Below the pieces are notes generated by a model that saw nothing but the letters and a program-made list of their open reading frames with translations, was not told the origin of the DNA and did not search any database. A program made the position numbers and the translations under genes. From a virus, in IMG/VR virus record IMGVR_UViG_3300042507_000813, positions 1-31,689 of that record: a DNA stretch of 31,689 bases; one strand, 5' to 3'. Of the stretch, positions 21,887 through 29,674 are shown piece by piece. Within the stretch, counting starts at the first letter, position 1; every line of letters begins with the position of its first letter.

Positions 21887-22348
21887 ATGTCAAATTCAAA
21901 ATCAATCGGTGTAGCTTACGAAGATCAACAAATCGTAGGCGGTTCAGTAGATAACTCCCCAATCGGCGCATCTACACCGTCAACCGTGGTAGGCACAACT
22001 GTCTATGCAAGTAACGAATTAGGCTACAACGCATCTGCGTCTGGCACAGTAACACAAGCAAGTAGTAAAACAACGGGCGTAACACTTAACAAAAGCATTG
22101 GCCGTATCACTATGAATGCTGCGCAATTAGATGCTGGAACATCTGCGCTATTTACTTTAACTAATAGCCAAATTAGCGCAAACGATGTTGTCATTGTTAG
22201 CGTTTCTGGTGGTGGTACCGCCGGTGCGTATTGGCCGTTTGTTTCAAGTCAAGCTACTGGATCAGCTGTTATTGGTTTGTATAACAACACCGCTGGCAAT
22301 TTATCAGAGGCAGTTATTATGAACTTTGCAGTAATTCATGGTGTGTAA
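21887..22348 (+). CDS. Beta-rich virion-type protein, 153 aa
   Basis: AAAAGGAATTAATC precedes ATG. The C-terminal two thirds (TVTQASSKTTGVTLNKSIGR, ITMNAAQLDAGTSALFTLTN, NDVVIVSVSGGGTAGAYWPF, LSEAVIMNFAVIHGV) are a beta sandwich common in phage structural or fibre-tip proteins. The early rightward operon is an odd place for a virion protein. It may be a decoration protein with its own expression, or a secreted binding protein. No signal peptide. Confidence 0.7.
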   Translation: MSNSKSIGVAYEDQQIVGGSVDNSPIGASTPSTVVGTTVYASNELGYNASASGTVTQASSKTTGVTLNKSIGRITMNAAQLDAGTSALFTLTNSQISANDVVIVSVSGGGTAGAYWPFVSSQATGSAVIGLYNNTAGNLSEAVIMNFAVIHGV

Positions 22349-22350
22349 TC

Positions 22351-22518
22351 ATGGCTACTAAACCCGGCCTCTACAGCAATATTCACGCTAAAAGGGAAAG
22401 GATCGAGCGCCAAAAGGCTGCTGGAAAGACTCCCGAGAAGATGCGCAGCCCAGGCACCAAGGGCGCGCCAACTGCTAAAGCATTTAAAGAGTCGGCTAAA
22501 ACTGCTAAGAAAAAGTAA
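22351..22518 (+). CDS. Tiny basic protein, 55 aa
   Basis: ATG at 22351, two bases after the preceding stop, TAA at 22516-22518. It starts MATKPGLYSNIHAKRERIER and has MRSPGTKGAPTAKAFKESAK. 'PGLYaNIhAKR-RI ... KMR-PGtkGaPTa-aFk-SAkTAk' is a known tiny phage family, usually beside the next gene's family. Function unknown. Confidence 0.75.
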   Translation: MATKPGLYSNIHAKRERIERQKAAGKTPEKMRSPGTKGAPTAKAFKESAKTAKKK

Positions 22519-22661
22519 TGCCGCTCATTAAAGACATTGGCAAAAAGGCATTTCAAAAGAATGTTAAGGCAGAGATTGCTGCGGGAAAACCGGTCAAGCA
22601 GGCCGTGGCTATTGCGTATTCAGTTAAGCGTGAGGCTGCAACCAAAAAGAAGAAAAAATAA
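22518..22661 (+). CDS. Tiny basic protein, 47 aa
   Basis: ATG overlaps the previous stop (TAATG) and its stop overlaps the next ATG. The product MPLIKDIGKKAFQKNVKAEI then AAGKPVKQAVAIAYSVKREA and a lysine tail is a widespread tiny phage family ('kS-kaF-kNvk-Em-aGKP-kQAvAIAYsv'). Probably one helix-turn-helix-like pair of helices; role unknown. Confidence 0.75.
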   Translation: MPLIKDIGKKAFQKNVKAEIAAGKPVKQAVAIAYSVKREAATKKKKK

Positions 22662-24205
22662 TGGCTCGGCTGTCAGACATATTCGACCCAAATGTTGAGC
22701 GGCTATCTATATTGCCCCGTCCAGCTGGCAGCTTACCGTCCGAAGGGCGCGGGTCTGTTTTAGGCCAAGGCGTTAACTACAAGAGTTGGGTTGCGCCACA
22801 GATGTTGGTTGACATTGTAAAAGCAATAGAAACCCCATACCGAGCGCTGCAAGGCGAAGAAATTACACCGCAAGAGGCATTAAATGTTGGAATGAATGTT
22901 GCCGGTGGTGGATTTGCGGCCAGCAGAGGGGCTCCGGCAAACGCATTGGGAATGTTTATTGGCCCTAAATCGTCTGCCTGGAACAAAGCAAATTACGAAA
23001 AAGCTGTAGAAATGGAAAAGGCTGGGGCGCGCCCAGCTGACATTTGGCGCGAAACCATGACCGCCCGCGGCTTAGATCAGAAGTGGCGCCAAGAGATACC
23101 AGATACCGGCGCTGTTCTAGACATGAGCAAATTGCCGTCAAGGTACGAACAAATAATGCAGCCGCAAAATGCCAGATTAACCTCTGTATTTAGGCATGAT
23201 GCCCTAGAGGAGGCTTATCCAAACCTTGTAAACAATCTAAGGATTGCGAGAGAAAACCGCCAAGACATTCGCGGCTCATTTGATGAGGGAAAAAAATTAG
23301 TAACAACTGGCGGTGCTACTCATGCCGGCCAATCCTTGGATGACCAAGCCAATGCAGCCAGGTCAACTTTGCTGCATGAAATCCAACACGCCATCCAAAA
23401 GACCGAAAACTTTGGGCGCGGTGGCAGCCCAGAATCTGCAAAACTGATTGCAAACGCCCAGATTAAGTCTGAATTAGCGCCATTGGCCGTTCCATTTGCT
23501 ACTAACCGTAAAAATTGGGAAGATTACGGCGCAGCTGCTAGATCAGAATACATGGTTCGGCTAGGTGATATTGCGACCCGAGACAATATAAAGCCAAGGA
23601 TTATTTACAGTCTGCAAGACTGGTACAAATACGGCAATGATTACCGCCGTGAGGCTGGCCCACAACCTAAAAAGCCAGGCGCAGCCAGAGACGAATGGTT
23701 TAGGGGCGCGGCTCAATTTATCCAAGACCGCAATGTTTCGTCAGACGCTAAATACCAAAACCTGCCTTATGACAACCTGCGGGATGCTAAAAACGCCCAA
23801 AAACGGGCCATGACGCAGATCAAGAAAACCGATGAGTCTGCGCAGAAGTTTAGAGAATTAGAGGGAAAGCAAAAAACATTTGAAAAGATGTCGGATGTTG
23901 AGGCTTACAAGCGCCTGGCTGGTGAGGCCGAGTCAAGACTGACCCAGACTAGAGAAAAGCTGTCGATGGAGGAGCGAAGGGCTAATTACCCATTTGCGGA
24001 ACAGTACGAGAGAACCATGTATGAAAACGGGAGACCAGGTAAGCCAGAGCGCTTTAACCAATATGGTCTTGATGTCCCCCGTGATGAAACCGTTTCATAT
24101 ACCCAATTTGGCGATATATTTGGTGACCCACTAATGCAGTTTATTGGAAAAAAACCAACACCAGACCCGCTAGAAATGTTTATTGGACTTCCAAAGAGTC
24201 GATAA
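22661..24205 (+). CDS. Large polyvalent-type protein with zincin motif, 514 aa
   Basis: Residues ~97-150 (GMFIGPKSSAWNKANYEKAV, EMEKAGARPADIWRETMTAR, then KWRQEIPDTGAVL) and the HEIQH zinc-protease motif at 239-243 (RSTLLHEIQHAIQKTENFGR, then GGSPESA) together form a region I recall from large polyvalent proteins of phages and other elements, which are often delivered into cells. The N-terminal 95 residues hold a repeated-looking 'mfig/lfig' context, and MFIGLPKSR closes the protein. H239, E240 and H243 would bind zinc and catalyse. The C-terminal half is charged helices. Target unknown; it is the last gene of the early rightward operon. Confidence 0.7.
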   Translation: MARLSDIFDPNVERLSILPRPAGSLPSEGRGSVLGQGVNYKSWVAPQMLVDIVKAIETPYRALQGEEITPQEALNVGMNVAGGGFAASRGAPANALGMFIGPKSSAWNKANYEKAVEMEKAGARPADIWRETMTARGLDQKWRQEIPDTGAVLDMSKLPSRYEQIMQPQNARLTSVFRHDALEEAYPNLVNNLRIARENRQDIRGSFDEGKKLVTTGGATHAGQSLDDQANAARSTLLHEIQHAIQKTENFGRGGSPESAKLIANAQIKSELAPLAVPFATNRKNWEDYGAAARSEYMVRLGDIATRDNIKPRIIYSLQDWYKYGNDYRREAGPQPKKPGAARDEWFRGAAQFIQDRNVSSDAKYQNLPYDNLRDAKNAQKRAMTQIKKTDESAQKFRELEGKQKTFEKMSDVEAYKRLAGEAESRLTQTREKLSMEERRANYPFAEQYERTMYENGRPGKPERFNQYGLDVPRDETVSYTQFGDIFGDPLMQFIGKKPTPDPLEMFIGLPKSR

Positions 24206-24341
24206 CCTGACCGGTCTTGGCCATGATGAGGTCCATCGTGCGATTAAGCACCGCCAGCCGCTGCTCACCAGTAAGCATTTCAAACTCTGTAGTAAAGCCA
24301 ATGCTTTGGTCTTTTGATAGATAAAGATATAAGTCGTTCAT
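24180..24341 (-). CDS. Tiny hypothetical protein, 53 aa, end of a leftward cassette
   Basis: ATG at 24341 overlaps the stop of the upstream gene (ATGA); TAA at 24180-24182. The peptide starts MNDLYLYLSKDQSIGFTTEF and ends MAKTGQVIDSLEVQ. Its end overlaps the convergent 514-aa gene by 26 bp. Helical and acidic, no known family. Evidence is the translational coupling. Confidence 0.5.
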   Translation of the reverse strand: MNDLYLYLSKDQSIGFTTEFEMLTGEQRLAVLNRTMDLIMAKTGQVIDSLEVQ

Positions 24342-24574
24342 TTCTCTTGTGCCTTTCTTAGTATTGCTCTAGCAAATTCATAATAAGCAAATTGATAAAC
24401 AGATTTAATGCCGTATTCTTTGCCAATTTGTTCTATTTCCTCATCTGTTAGTGTCTTTAATTGTGGTGAGCAAGTATGAATAGAATCGCCTGTAACTCTT
24501 TGACCGCAAGCGGCGCAAGAAATCCAAGTGTCATAAGCGTTTAAAGTAACCGTTCCGTCATGGTTTGTTTTCAT
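24338..24574 (-). CDS. Small Cys-containing protein with LTDEEI...FARAIL tail, 78 aa
   Basis: Start coupled to the upstream stop (ATGA). Residues 16-24 have W-I-S-C-A-A-C-G, and HTC follows, a likely zinc site. The end, LKTLTDEEIEQIGKEYGIKS then YYEFARAILRKAQEK, resembles the end of the next upstream protein (LTDKEITAI ... FAKAILKKASEK). This tail is common in small phage proteins and may be an exchangeable module. Function unknown. Confidence 0.65.
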   Translation of the reverse strand: MKTNHDGTVTLNAYDTWISCAACGQRVTGDSIHTCSPQLKTLTDEEIEQIGKEYGIKSVYQFAYYEFARAILRKAQEK

Positions 24575-24939
24575 TTCTCACTCGCTTTCTTTAGTATTGC
24601 TTTAGCAAATGCAACAGGGTCATACCTTAAAGTAGGTTCATACCAAATTGCAGTTATTTCCTTATCTGTTAGTGTCTTTGCTGGATGAGCGTAAAGCGGA
24701 ATGTTATTCATCTTCGCTATGGTTGGCGTATGCCATGTCGTAGGCTTTGCCCACTCTAGTTTGCGCTCCTCTACATTGATGTACGCTACTGGTTCATCTT
24801 TCATTACACTTGCTCCGCTATCTACAATATGGGGAGGAGATGTATTTATCCACCCAGCAAATGGAATGGGCTCTACATTAACGGTCAATGACCCATCCTT
24901 TTCGGCCAATATTCTGTCCTCTGTCGTAAAAGTAGTCAT
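24571..24939 (-). CDS. Hypothetical protein with same C-terminal module, 122 aa
   Basis: Start coupled to the 23-codon ORF before it. The middle has DEPVAYINVEERKLEWAKPT, then IPLYAHP, a pattern ('epvAyi ... PLYahP') common in phage proteins of unknown role. The end TLTDKEITAIWYEPTLRYDP then AFAKAILKKASEK is paralogous to the downstream gene's tail. No signal or membrane segment. Confidence 0.7.
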   Translation of the reverse strand: MTTFTTEDRILAEKDGSLTVNVEPIPFAGWINTSPPHIVDSGASVMKDEPVAYINVEERKLEWAKPTTWHTPTIAKMNNIPLYAHPAKTLTDKEITAIWYEPTLRYDPVAFAKAILKKASEK

Positions 24940-25007
24940 TTTTTGGCCTTTCTAGCAGCTATTTCCCGTTGAAGAATGTGCCAAAACTCAGATTTAATGA
25001 TTTTCAT
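24936..25007 (-). CDS. Very short coupled ORF, 23 aa
   Basis: ATG at 25007 and TGA at 24936-24938 overlap the neighbouring stop and start (both ATGA). The peptide (MKIIKSEFWHILQREIAARK plus AKK) is one basic amphipathic helix. It may simply relay ribosomes between its neighbours; whether the peptide matters is unknown. Confidence 0.35.
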   Translation of the reverse strand: MKIIKSEFWHILQREIAARKAKK

Positions 25008-25324
25008 GTCCCAAACCTCGATCCAGACTGTTTCCTGTTGATAAGAGTAAAGTTTTCTGCGGGATAACGCATCGTGCGGACCCCAACAGAAGTATTCCAA
25101 ATAACCACAACGGTCTCATCCTCCACATAAAAGCAGCCCTCACTACTGTGGCCAGAGGTGGTGTAGTTGTAGGCTCGGTTTAGTTTGTTGTAAACCTTAC
25201 CGTCTACCTTACATATATCATCCGTCAATACAATCTTTCCTCCGCCCTCATTGGGCATGGTTGCTATAGACGCAGCCGAGGCTAACATCGGTACAAACAG
25301 TAAACAACCCAACCATCTACGCAT
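25004..25324 (-). CDS. Small secreted protein, 106 aa
   Basis: ATG at 25324 is chosen for AGGGAGAGGGCG before it and because a signal peptide follows: MRRWLGCLLFVPMLASAASI, cut probably after ASA (residues 15-17). A longer in-frame start at 25381 would bury this signal. The mature ~88 residues contain a pair of cysteines (DICKVDG, GCFYVEDETVVVIW) and would be periplasmic, possibly disulfide-linked. Envelope modification or superinfection exclusion is plausible, not shown. It overlaps the upstream gene by 8 bp. Confidence 0.65.
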   Translation of the reverse strand: MRRWLGCLLFVPMLASAASIATMPNEGGGKIVLTDDICKVDGKVYNKLNRAYNYTTSGHSSEGCFYVEDETVVVIWNTSVGVRTMRYPAENFTLINRKQSGSRFGT

Positions 25325-25523
25325 CGCCCTCTCCCTTTTTTTGATATTTACGCCTACTCTTGCGCTTATTACAAGTAGCACATTGCCACCGGTTTACTTT
25401 TTTACCCTCTTTCATAGCACCTAATGCTGCAGACTGCATTGTTTGACAACTCCCACAGAACCGCTTACCAGTTAAACCAATCTCAGCCGCTCTAGCCAAC
25501 TTTACTATTTCATTACCGGACAT
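25317..25523 (-). CDS. Zinc-ribbon protein, 68 aa
   Basis: TTGAGAGGTATTAG precedes the ATG. C23-G-S-C26 and C48-A-T-C51 form a zinc ribbon flanked by basic residues (KRKSRRKYQKK). First gene of the leftward cassette, divergent from the packaging operon. A nucleic-acid-binding regulator is plausible (inference). Confidence 0.7.
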   Translation of the reverse strand: MSGNEIVKLARAAEIGLTGKRFCGSCQTMQSAALGAMKEGKKVNRWQCATCNKRKSRRKYQKKGEGDA

Positions 25524-25606
25524 CTAATACCTCTCAATAAACAGTTTACCAAATAAGATTAACACAAACAACAAGAAACGATTTATTATTATGCTACTGG
25601 AACTTA
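25524..25606. promoter_or_regulatory. Divergent intergenic region with motif copy and promoter candidate
   Basis: AT-rich region between the leftward zinc-ribbon gene and the rightward packaging operon. It holds AATAAACAGTTTACC (25536-25550), the same near-palindrome TAAACTGTTTA as in the early leftward promoter. Rightward, TTAACA (25559-25564) and TATTAT (25584-25589) are 19 bases apart, a possible packaging-operon promoter. A leftward TTGTTT / TAAACT pair 17 bases apart would place the motif over its -10 box; it is weak. Confidence 0.5.
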
Positions 25607-25624
25607 TTGATTGAGTTAATCACT

Positions 25625-25894
25625 ATGGCCGCACCGATAGGAAATAGCAATGCTGTAAAAGGCAAAATGTTTTACGACAGGCTCCGTAAGGCGCTGACGC
25701 AAGAGCCGCATCGTCTTGAAAAGATTGTGGGTCAACTGATCACACAAGCGGAGATGGGCGAGGCCTGGGCGGTCAAAGAGATTATTGACCGGCTGGATGG
25801 TAAGGCCGTGCAGACTAACCAGGTTGAGAACACCGATGGAACTCCGTTACTATCTGGTATTCAAGTCATGTTTGTGAGGCCCAATGAACAATAA
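25625..25894 (+). CDS. Putative small terminase subunit
   Basis: 89 residues from the ATG at 25625, which lacks a clear ribosome site; a TTG at 25607 would add six residues and has TGGA upstream, so the start is uncertain. It reads MAAPIGNSNAVKGKMFYDRL, then RLEKIVGQLITQAEMGEAWA and VKEIIDRLDGKAVQ. 'GN-NA-KGk-f--aLr-aL ... la--L---A--Ge-wAikEi-DRlDGKa-Q' is common in proteins beside large terminases and often taken as small subunit. It would select phage DNA for packaging. It overlaps the next gene by 11 bp. Confidence 0.65.
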   Translation: MAAPIGNSNAVKGKMFYDRLRKALTQEPHRLEKIVGQLITQAEMGEAWAVKEIIDRLDGKAVQTNQVENTDGTPLLSGIQVMFVRPNEQ

Positions 25895-26054
25895 CAAACA
25901 ATCCCGCTGGCTTTGTACTAATTGCCAAAAAATATCCCTTTGGGATAAATTGCTGTTTGATGATCAGGTGACTAATTCGCCGGTCATTCAGTATGGCTGC
26001 CCAAACTGCCGGCACATGAACTGCATGGAATACATAGACCCGCGCAATGACTGA
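25884..26054 (+). CDS. Zinc-ribbon protein between terminase genes, 56 aa
   Basis: ATG at 25884, TGA at 26052-26054, overlapping both neighbours (11 and 8 bp). C11-T-N-C14 and C39-P-N-C42, plus C47, form a zinc ribbon with acidic flanks (LWDKLLFDDQ). Such small zinc proteins near terminases can be nucleases or packaging accessories, but there is no H-N-H motif here. Function unknown. Confidence 0.7.
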   Translation: MNNNKQSRWLCTNCQKISLWDKLLFDDQVTNSPVIQYGCPNCRHMNCMEYIDPRND

Positions 26055-27351
26055 AGTGGACGATCAAACGATTGTTGAGCAGCTGCAACAAGTTGTTGCC
26101 CAAGCAGAATTTCCTATCAAGCTGGCTTTTCTGTTTGAGCCCAAACGATATAAGATTTTGTACGGTGGGCGCGGAGGCGCTAAGTCTTGGGGAGTTGCCA
26201 GAGCATTATTAATTAAGGCAGCCAAAGACCCCATCCGCATACTCTGCGCCCGTGAATTCCAAGTCTCCATCAAGGATTCTGTACACAAGCTACTGACAGA
26301 CCAGATTGACAGTCTTGGTCTGCAATCTTTTTACGAGGTCACTCAGACCAGCATTAAGGGTAAAAATGGCTCTGAATTCTTCTTTATTGGCCTTAAAAAC
26401 AACATTACCAATGTCAAATCCTTTGAAGGCGTAGACATCTGCTGGGTTGAGGAGGCGCAGACCGTTTCTAAATCCAGTTGGAATGTCCTAATTCCGACCA
26501 TTCGTAAGGACAACTCCGAAATATGGATTACCTTTAATCCGGAACTCGAGACCGATGACACTTACCAGCGCTTTGTGGTCTCGCCGCCTACGAATGCGGT
26601 AGTTCAAAAGATTACCTGGCGCGATAACCCTTGGTTCCCTATGACCTTGCGGGAGGAAAAAGACAACCTCCAGATGCGGGACACCGAGGCTTACAACACC
26701 GTCTGGGAAGGTATTTGCCGTAAGACCGTGGATGGAGCGGTGTTTGCTAATGAGATTACCCTTGCTGACTTAGAGGAGCGCATTACCCGCGTACCTTATG
26801 ACCCAATTAAACCCGTCCATGCGGTTTTCGACCTCGGCTGGTCGGATAATACGGCCATTTGGTTTGTCCAATTTATAGGCTTTGAGATCAGATTAATTCG
26901 GTACATGGAGGATAGTCAAAAGACCATGTCCTATTACATGGCCGAGATGCAGAAGTTCGGGTATCACTTTGACACCCTTTGGCTGCCGCACGATGCCGAG
27001 AACTCAACTTTGGCAGCTGCCGGGCGCTCGATTGCTGACATTGTCAGAGCAGCCGGATATAAGGTACAGATTGTGCCAAGAACCCCAACTGCGGACTCTA
27101 TCAATGCGGCTAGAACAATATTCAACAAGTGTTATTTTGATAGAGAAAATTGCCATCAAGGATTACAATGTTTAAGACATTACCGATATGATGTGGACCC
27201 AGATACCAAACAATTCAGTAAAACGCCGCTGCACGACATTTTTTCCCACGGCGCAGATGCGTTTAAATATCTTGGATTAGTGGTGAATGAGCCCCGTAAA
27301 TCGGTAGCAAAACGAGCCGTGCAACAACCGGCTGGATCATGGATGGGATGA
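26047..27351 (+). CDS. Large terminase subunit (packaging ATPase-nuclease)
   Basis: 434 residues. ATPase: Walker A GGRGGAKS ending at K46-S47 (YKILYGGRGGAKSWG), Walker B VDICWVEEAQ with E135/E136, coupling motif ITFNPE at 161-166. Nuclease: VFDLGWSDNTAIWF (D262, D267), LWLPHDAE (D316), HDIFSHGADAF (D397, D404). This is the PBSX-like Terminase_3 type. It cuts concatemeric DNA and pumps it into the prohead through the portal encoded next. Confidence 0.95.
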   Translation: MTEVDDQTIVEQLQQVVAQAEFPIKLAFLFEPKRYKILYGGRGGAKSWGVARALLIKAAKDPIRILCAREFQVSIKDSVHKLLTDQIDSLGLQSFYEVTQTSIKGKNGSEFFFIGLKNNITNVKSFEGVDICWVEEAQTVSKSSWNVLIPTIRKDNSEIWITFNPELETDDTYQRFVVSPPTNAVVQKITWRDNPWFPMTLREEKDNLQMRDTEAYNTVWEGICRKTVDGAVFANEITLADLEERITRVPYDPIKPVHAVFDLGWSDNTAIWFVQFIGFEIRLIRYMEDSQKTMSYYMAEMQKFGYHFDTLWLPHDAENSTLAAAGRSIADIVRAAGYKVQIVPRTPTADSINAARTIFNKCYFDRENCHQGLQCLRHYRYDVDPDTKQFSKTPLHDIFSHGADAFKYLGLVVNEPRKSVAKRAVQQPAGSWMG

Positions 27352-27353
27352 TT

Positions 27354-29600
27354 ATGGCAAACGACCAGCGTATACAAGACGCACAGAAATATCTGAGATT
27401 CGCCAATGATGCGGACTCTTACAATCGCCAGGATGCTCTGGATGACCTTAAGTTCTCATCTGGGGACCAATGGCCAGTTGAGGTGCAGAACTCCCGCAAC
27501 CTTGAGGCTAGACCCTGCCTAACCATCAACAAGTTAGATGGTTTTATCCGCCAAGTCTGTAATCAGCAGCGCCAAGCGCGCCCCCGCATGAAGGCGCATT
27601 CAATGAACTCGGCTGCCAACGCTAAAGTAGCGGACATCCTGACCGGCATCTTTAAACACATTGAAGTTAATTCGGACGCAGATACCGCCTACGATACGGC
27701 TTTTGAATTTGCCGTGCGCATGGGCTGGGGTTATTGGCGCATCGTTACCGACTACACGCGCCCAGACTCGTTTGACCAAGAAATCTATATTAAGCCGATT
27801 GCAAACCCATTTACCGTTTATTACGACCCAAATAGTCAGATGCCAGACGGCTCGGATGCCGAGTCATGCCTGATTACTGAGGTAATGAGCAAAAAGGACT
27901 TTAAGGCCCAATACCCTAACGCAGACGATGGCGGCAACTTCAATATGCGCGGTACAGGCGATGCGGATGCCGACTGGATCATGAAGGATGACATTCGGAT
28001 AGCTGAATGGTGGTACACCGAGCGCAAAAAGACTAAATTACTCATGCTTTCCGATGGTACGCAAGTCTATAAAGAGGACGCGCCCAGCGCAGAAATCATG
28101 ATGGCAGCCGGCATTGAAGTGGTAGCCGAGCGCGAAACCATGCGCAAGACCATCAAATGGGCAAAATTGACCGGCATAGAAATTCTTGAAGAATCAACTT
28201 GGCCAGGCAAATATATTCCCATCGTGCCGGTTTATGGCCAGCAGCTGGTGGTTGACGATAAGCGCAAGAAGTACGGCATTGTGCGCATGGCTAAAGACCC
28301 GCAGCGGATGTACAACTACTGGCGTACTGCTTTGACTGAGTCTGTGGCTCTCGCGCCCAAGGCCAAATGGCTATTGGCAGAAGGCCAAGATGAGGGCCAT
28401 GAGAATGAGTGGAACCTGGCTAACATCAAGGCCACGCCTGTACTGCGTTACAAGCAAAAAGACATTGAAGGCCAGCCCGCGCCCGTACCAACACGGCTGC
28501 AACCAGAGCCACCGGCTGCGGGAATTGTTGAGGCTACAAGCGCCATTAATAATGACTTGCAGACCGTAGTAGGCATATTTGACCCAAATATGTTGGCTCA
28601 AGGCAATATGTCTGGTAAGGCAATCCGCGGCCAGCAAATGCAGATTGATATGTCGAATTTCCATTATTACGACAATCTGACCCGCTCCCTCAAGCAAACG
28701 GGGCGCGTAATCCTGGACTTAATTCCTAAGATTTACGACAAAGAGCGCGTTATGCGGATCATTGGTTACGATAACCGCCCAGAGATGGTGACCATCAATC
28801 AGCGCATTGTGGACGAAAACGGTGCGGATAAGATTCTTAATGATGTGACCGTAGGCGAATACGATGTCTATATGGACACAGGCCCAGGCTATCAATCCAA
28901 GCGCCAAGAGGCAGTTGAGTCCATGATTCCATTGCTCCAAGCCAACCCAGAGTTGTTCCAAGCTGCCGGTGACCTAGTGTTCCGTAACATGGACTTCCCA
29001 GGCGCAGATGTGATTGCAGACCGTTTGGCTGCATTAAATCCATTAGCCAAAATTGATGAGAAATCGGACATTCCGCCACAGGTTCAGATGCAGCTTATGG
29101 CCAGCCAAAAGATGGTTGCCGATATGCAGCAGCAGATTGCGGCCTTGACCATGAACTTGCAGCACCAGACCGATGTGCAGAAAATGAAAGAGGAAGGCGC
29201 AACCAAGCGAAAACTCATGGATGTTACCTCTAGGGCGTACAACACCGAGACCATTAATGAGGCCAAAGTCAATCAAACCAATCTTAAGGCGATTACCGAC
29301 CAGAATAGAACTGAGTTAGACGCTATTACCAAACTGCTTTTAAAAGGTATGGACACACGCGCCCTGCAGCAAGAAATGGACCGCAGAGATACCGAACAAG
29401 ACTTGGTGGCCTCTTTTGCGGAAAGCGAAGTCAATATGAATGACTCGCCATTCTTGCAGCAAGAGATGCAGATTGCCCAGCAGCCAATGACCAACCCCCA
29501 GATGGATGACCAGATGATGGCGCAGTTTGCAGCGCAAGAAATGCAGCCGCAGCCATTAGAGCAGCCGGCCATTCCTGGCGTACCAATGGGACCTCGTTGA
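27354..29600 (+). CDS. Portal protein (P22 gp1-like)
   Basis: 748 residues from the ATG at 27354, two bases after the terminase stop; an upstream in-frame ATG at 27339 would overlap it. P22-type portal features: AQKYLRFANDADSYNRQDAL, FSSGDQWP, LTINKLDGFIRQVCNQQRQA, RPRMKAHSMNS, DTAYDTAFEFAVRMGWGYWR and the late MDTGPGYQSKRQEAVESM. The last ~180 residues are long Gln/Met-rich helices, the barrel seen in P22. The 12-mer forms the DNA gate at one vertex. P22 gp1 has 725 residues. Confidence 0.93.
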   Translation: MANDQRIQDAQKYLRFANDADSYNRQDALDDLKFSSGDQWPVEVQNSRNLEARPCLTINKLDGFIRQVCNQQRQARPRMKAHSMNSAANAKVADILTGIFKHIEVNSDADTAYDTAFEFAVRMGWGYWRIVTDYTRPDSFDQEIYIKPIANPFTVYYDPNSQMPDGSDAESCLITEVMSKKDFKAQYPNADDGGNFNMRGTGDADADWIMKDDIRIAEWWYTERKKTKLLMLSDGTQVYKEDAPSAEIMMAAGIEVVAERETMRKTIKWAKLTGIEILEESTWPGKYIPIVPVYGQQLVVDDKRKKYGIVRMAKDPQRMYNYWRTALTESVALAPKAKWLLAEGQDEGHENEWNLANIKATPVLRYKQKDIEGQPAPVPTRLQPEPPAAGIVEATSAINNDLQTVVGIFDPNMLAQGNMSGKAIRGQQMQIDMSNFHYYDNLTRSLKQTGRVILDLIPKIYDKERVMRIIGYDNRPEMVTINQRIVDENGADKILNDVTVGEYDVYMDTGPGYQSKRQEAVESMIPLLQANPELFQAAGDLVFRNMDFPGADVIADRLAALNPLAKIDEKSDIPPQVQMQLMASQKMVADMQQQIAALTMNLQHQTDVQKMKEEGATKRKLMDVTSRAYNTETINEAKVNQTNLKAITDQNRTELDAITKLLLKGMDTRALQQEMDRRDTEQDLVASFAESEVNMNDSPFLQQEMQIAQQPMTNPQMDDQMMAQFAAQEMQPQPLEQPAIPGVPMGPR

Positions 29601-29637
29601 CAACTATCGAAAAACAGTTTCTAATAGATTTAACCTA

Positions 29638-29653
29638 CCGATGGGTTCATCGG
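29638..29653 (+). promoter_or_regulatory. Small hairpin between portal and scaffold genes
   Basis: CCGATG, loop GGTT, CATCGG: six perfect pairs, followed by GTTTATTCTT. Too T-poor for a strong terminator; it may reduce readthrough or stabilise the downstream scaffold/coat message, which needs more product than the portal gene. It ends 21 bases before the scaffold ATG. Confidence 0.45.
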
Positions 29654-29674
29654 GTTTATTCTTGGAGTTAATCC

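Noticed and set aside
24130-24205. A terminator for the convergent operons meeting near 24180-24205.
   Set aside because: A seven-A run is present, but no adequate stem stands next to it on either strand.
29638-29674. A GGTTC-containing hairpin that resembles a tRNA T-arm.
   Set aside because: No D-arm, anticodon arm or acceptor stem can be built around it; it is treated as a simple intercistronic hairpin.
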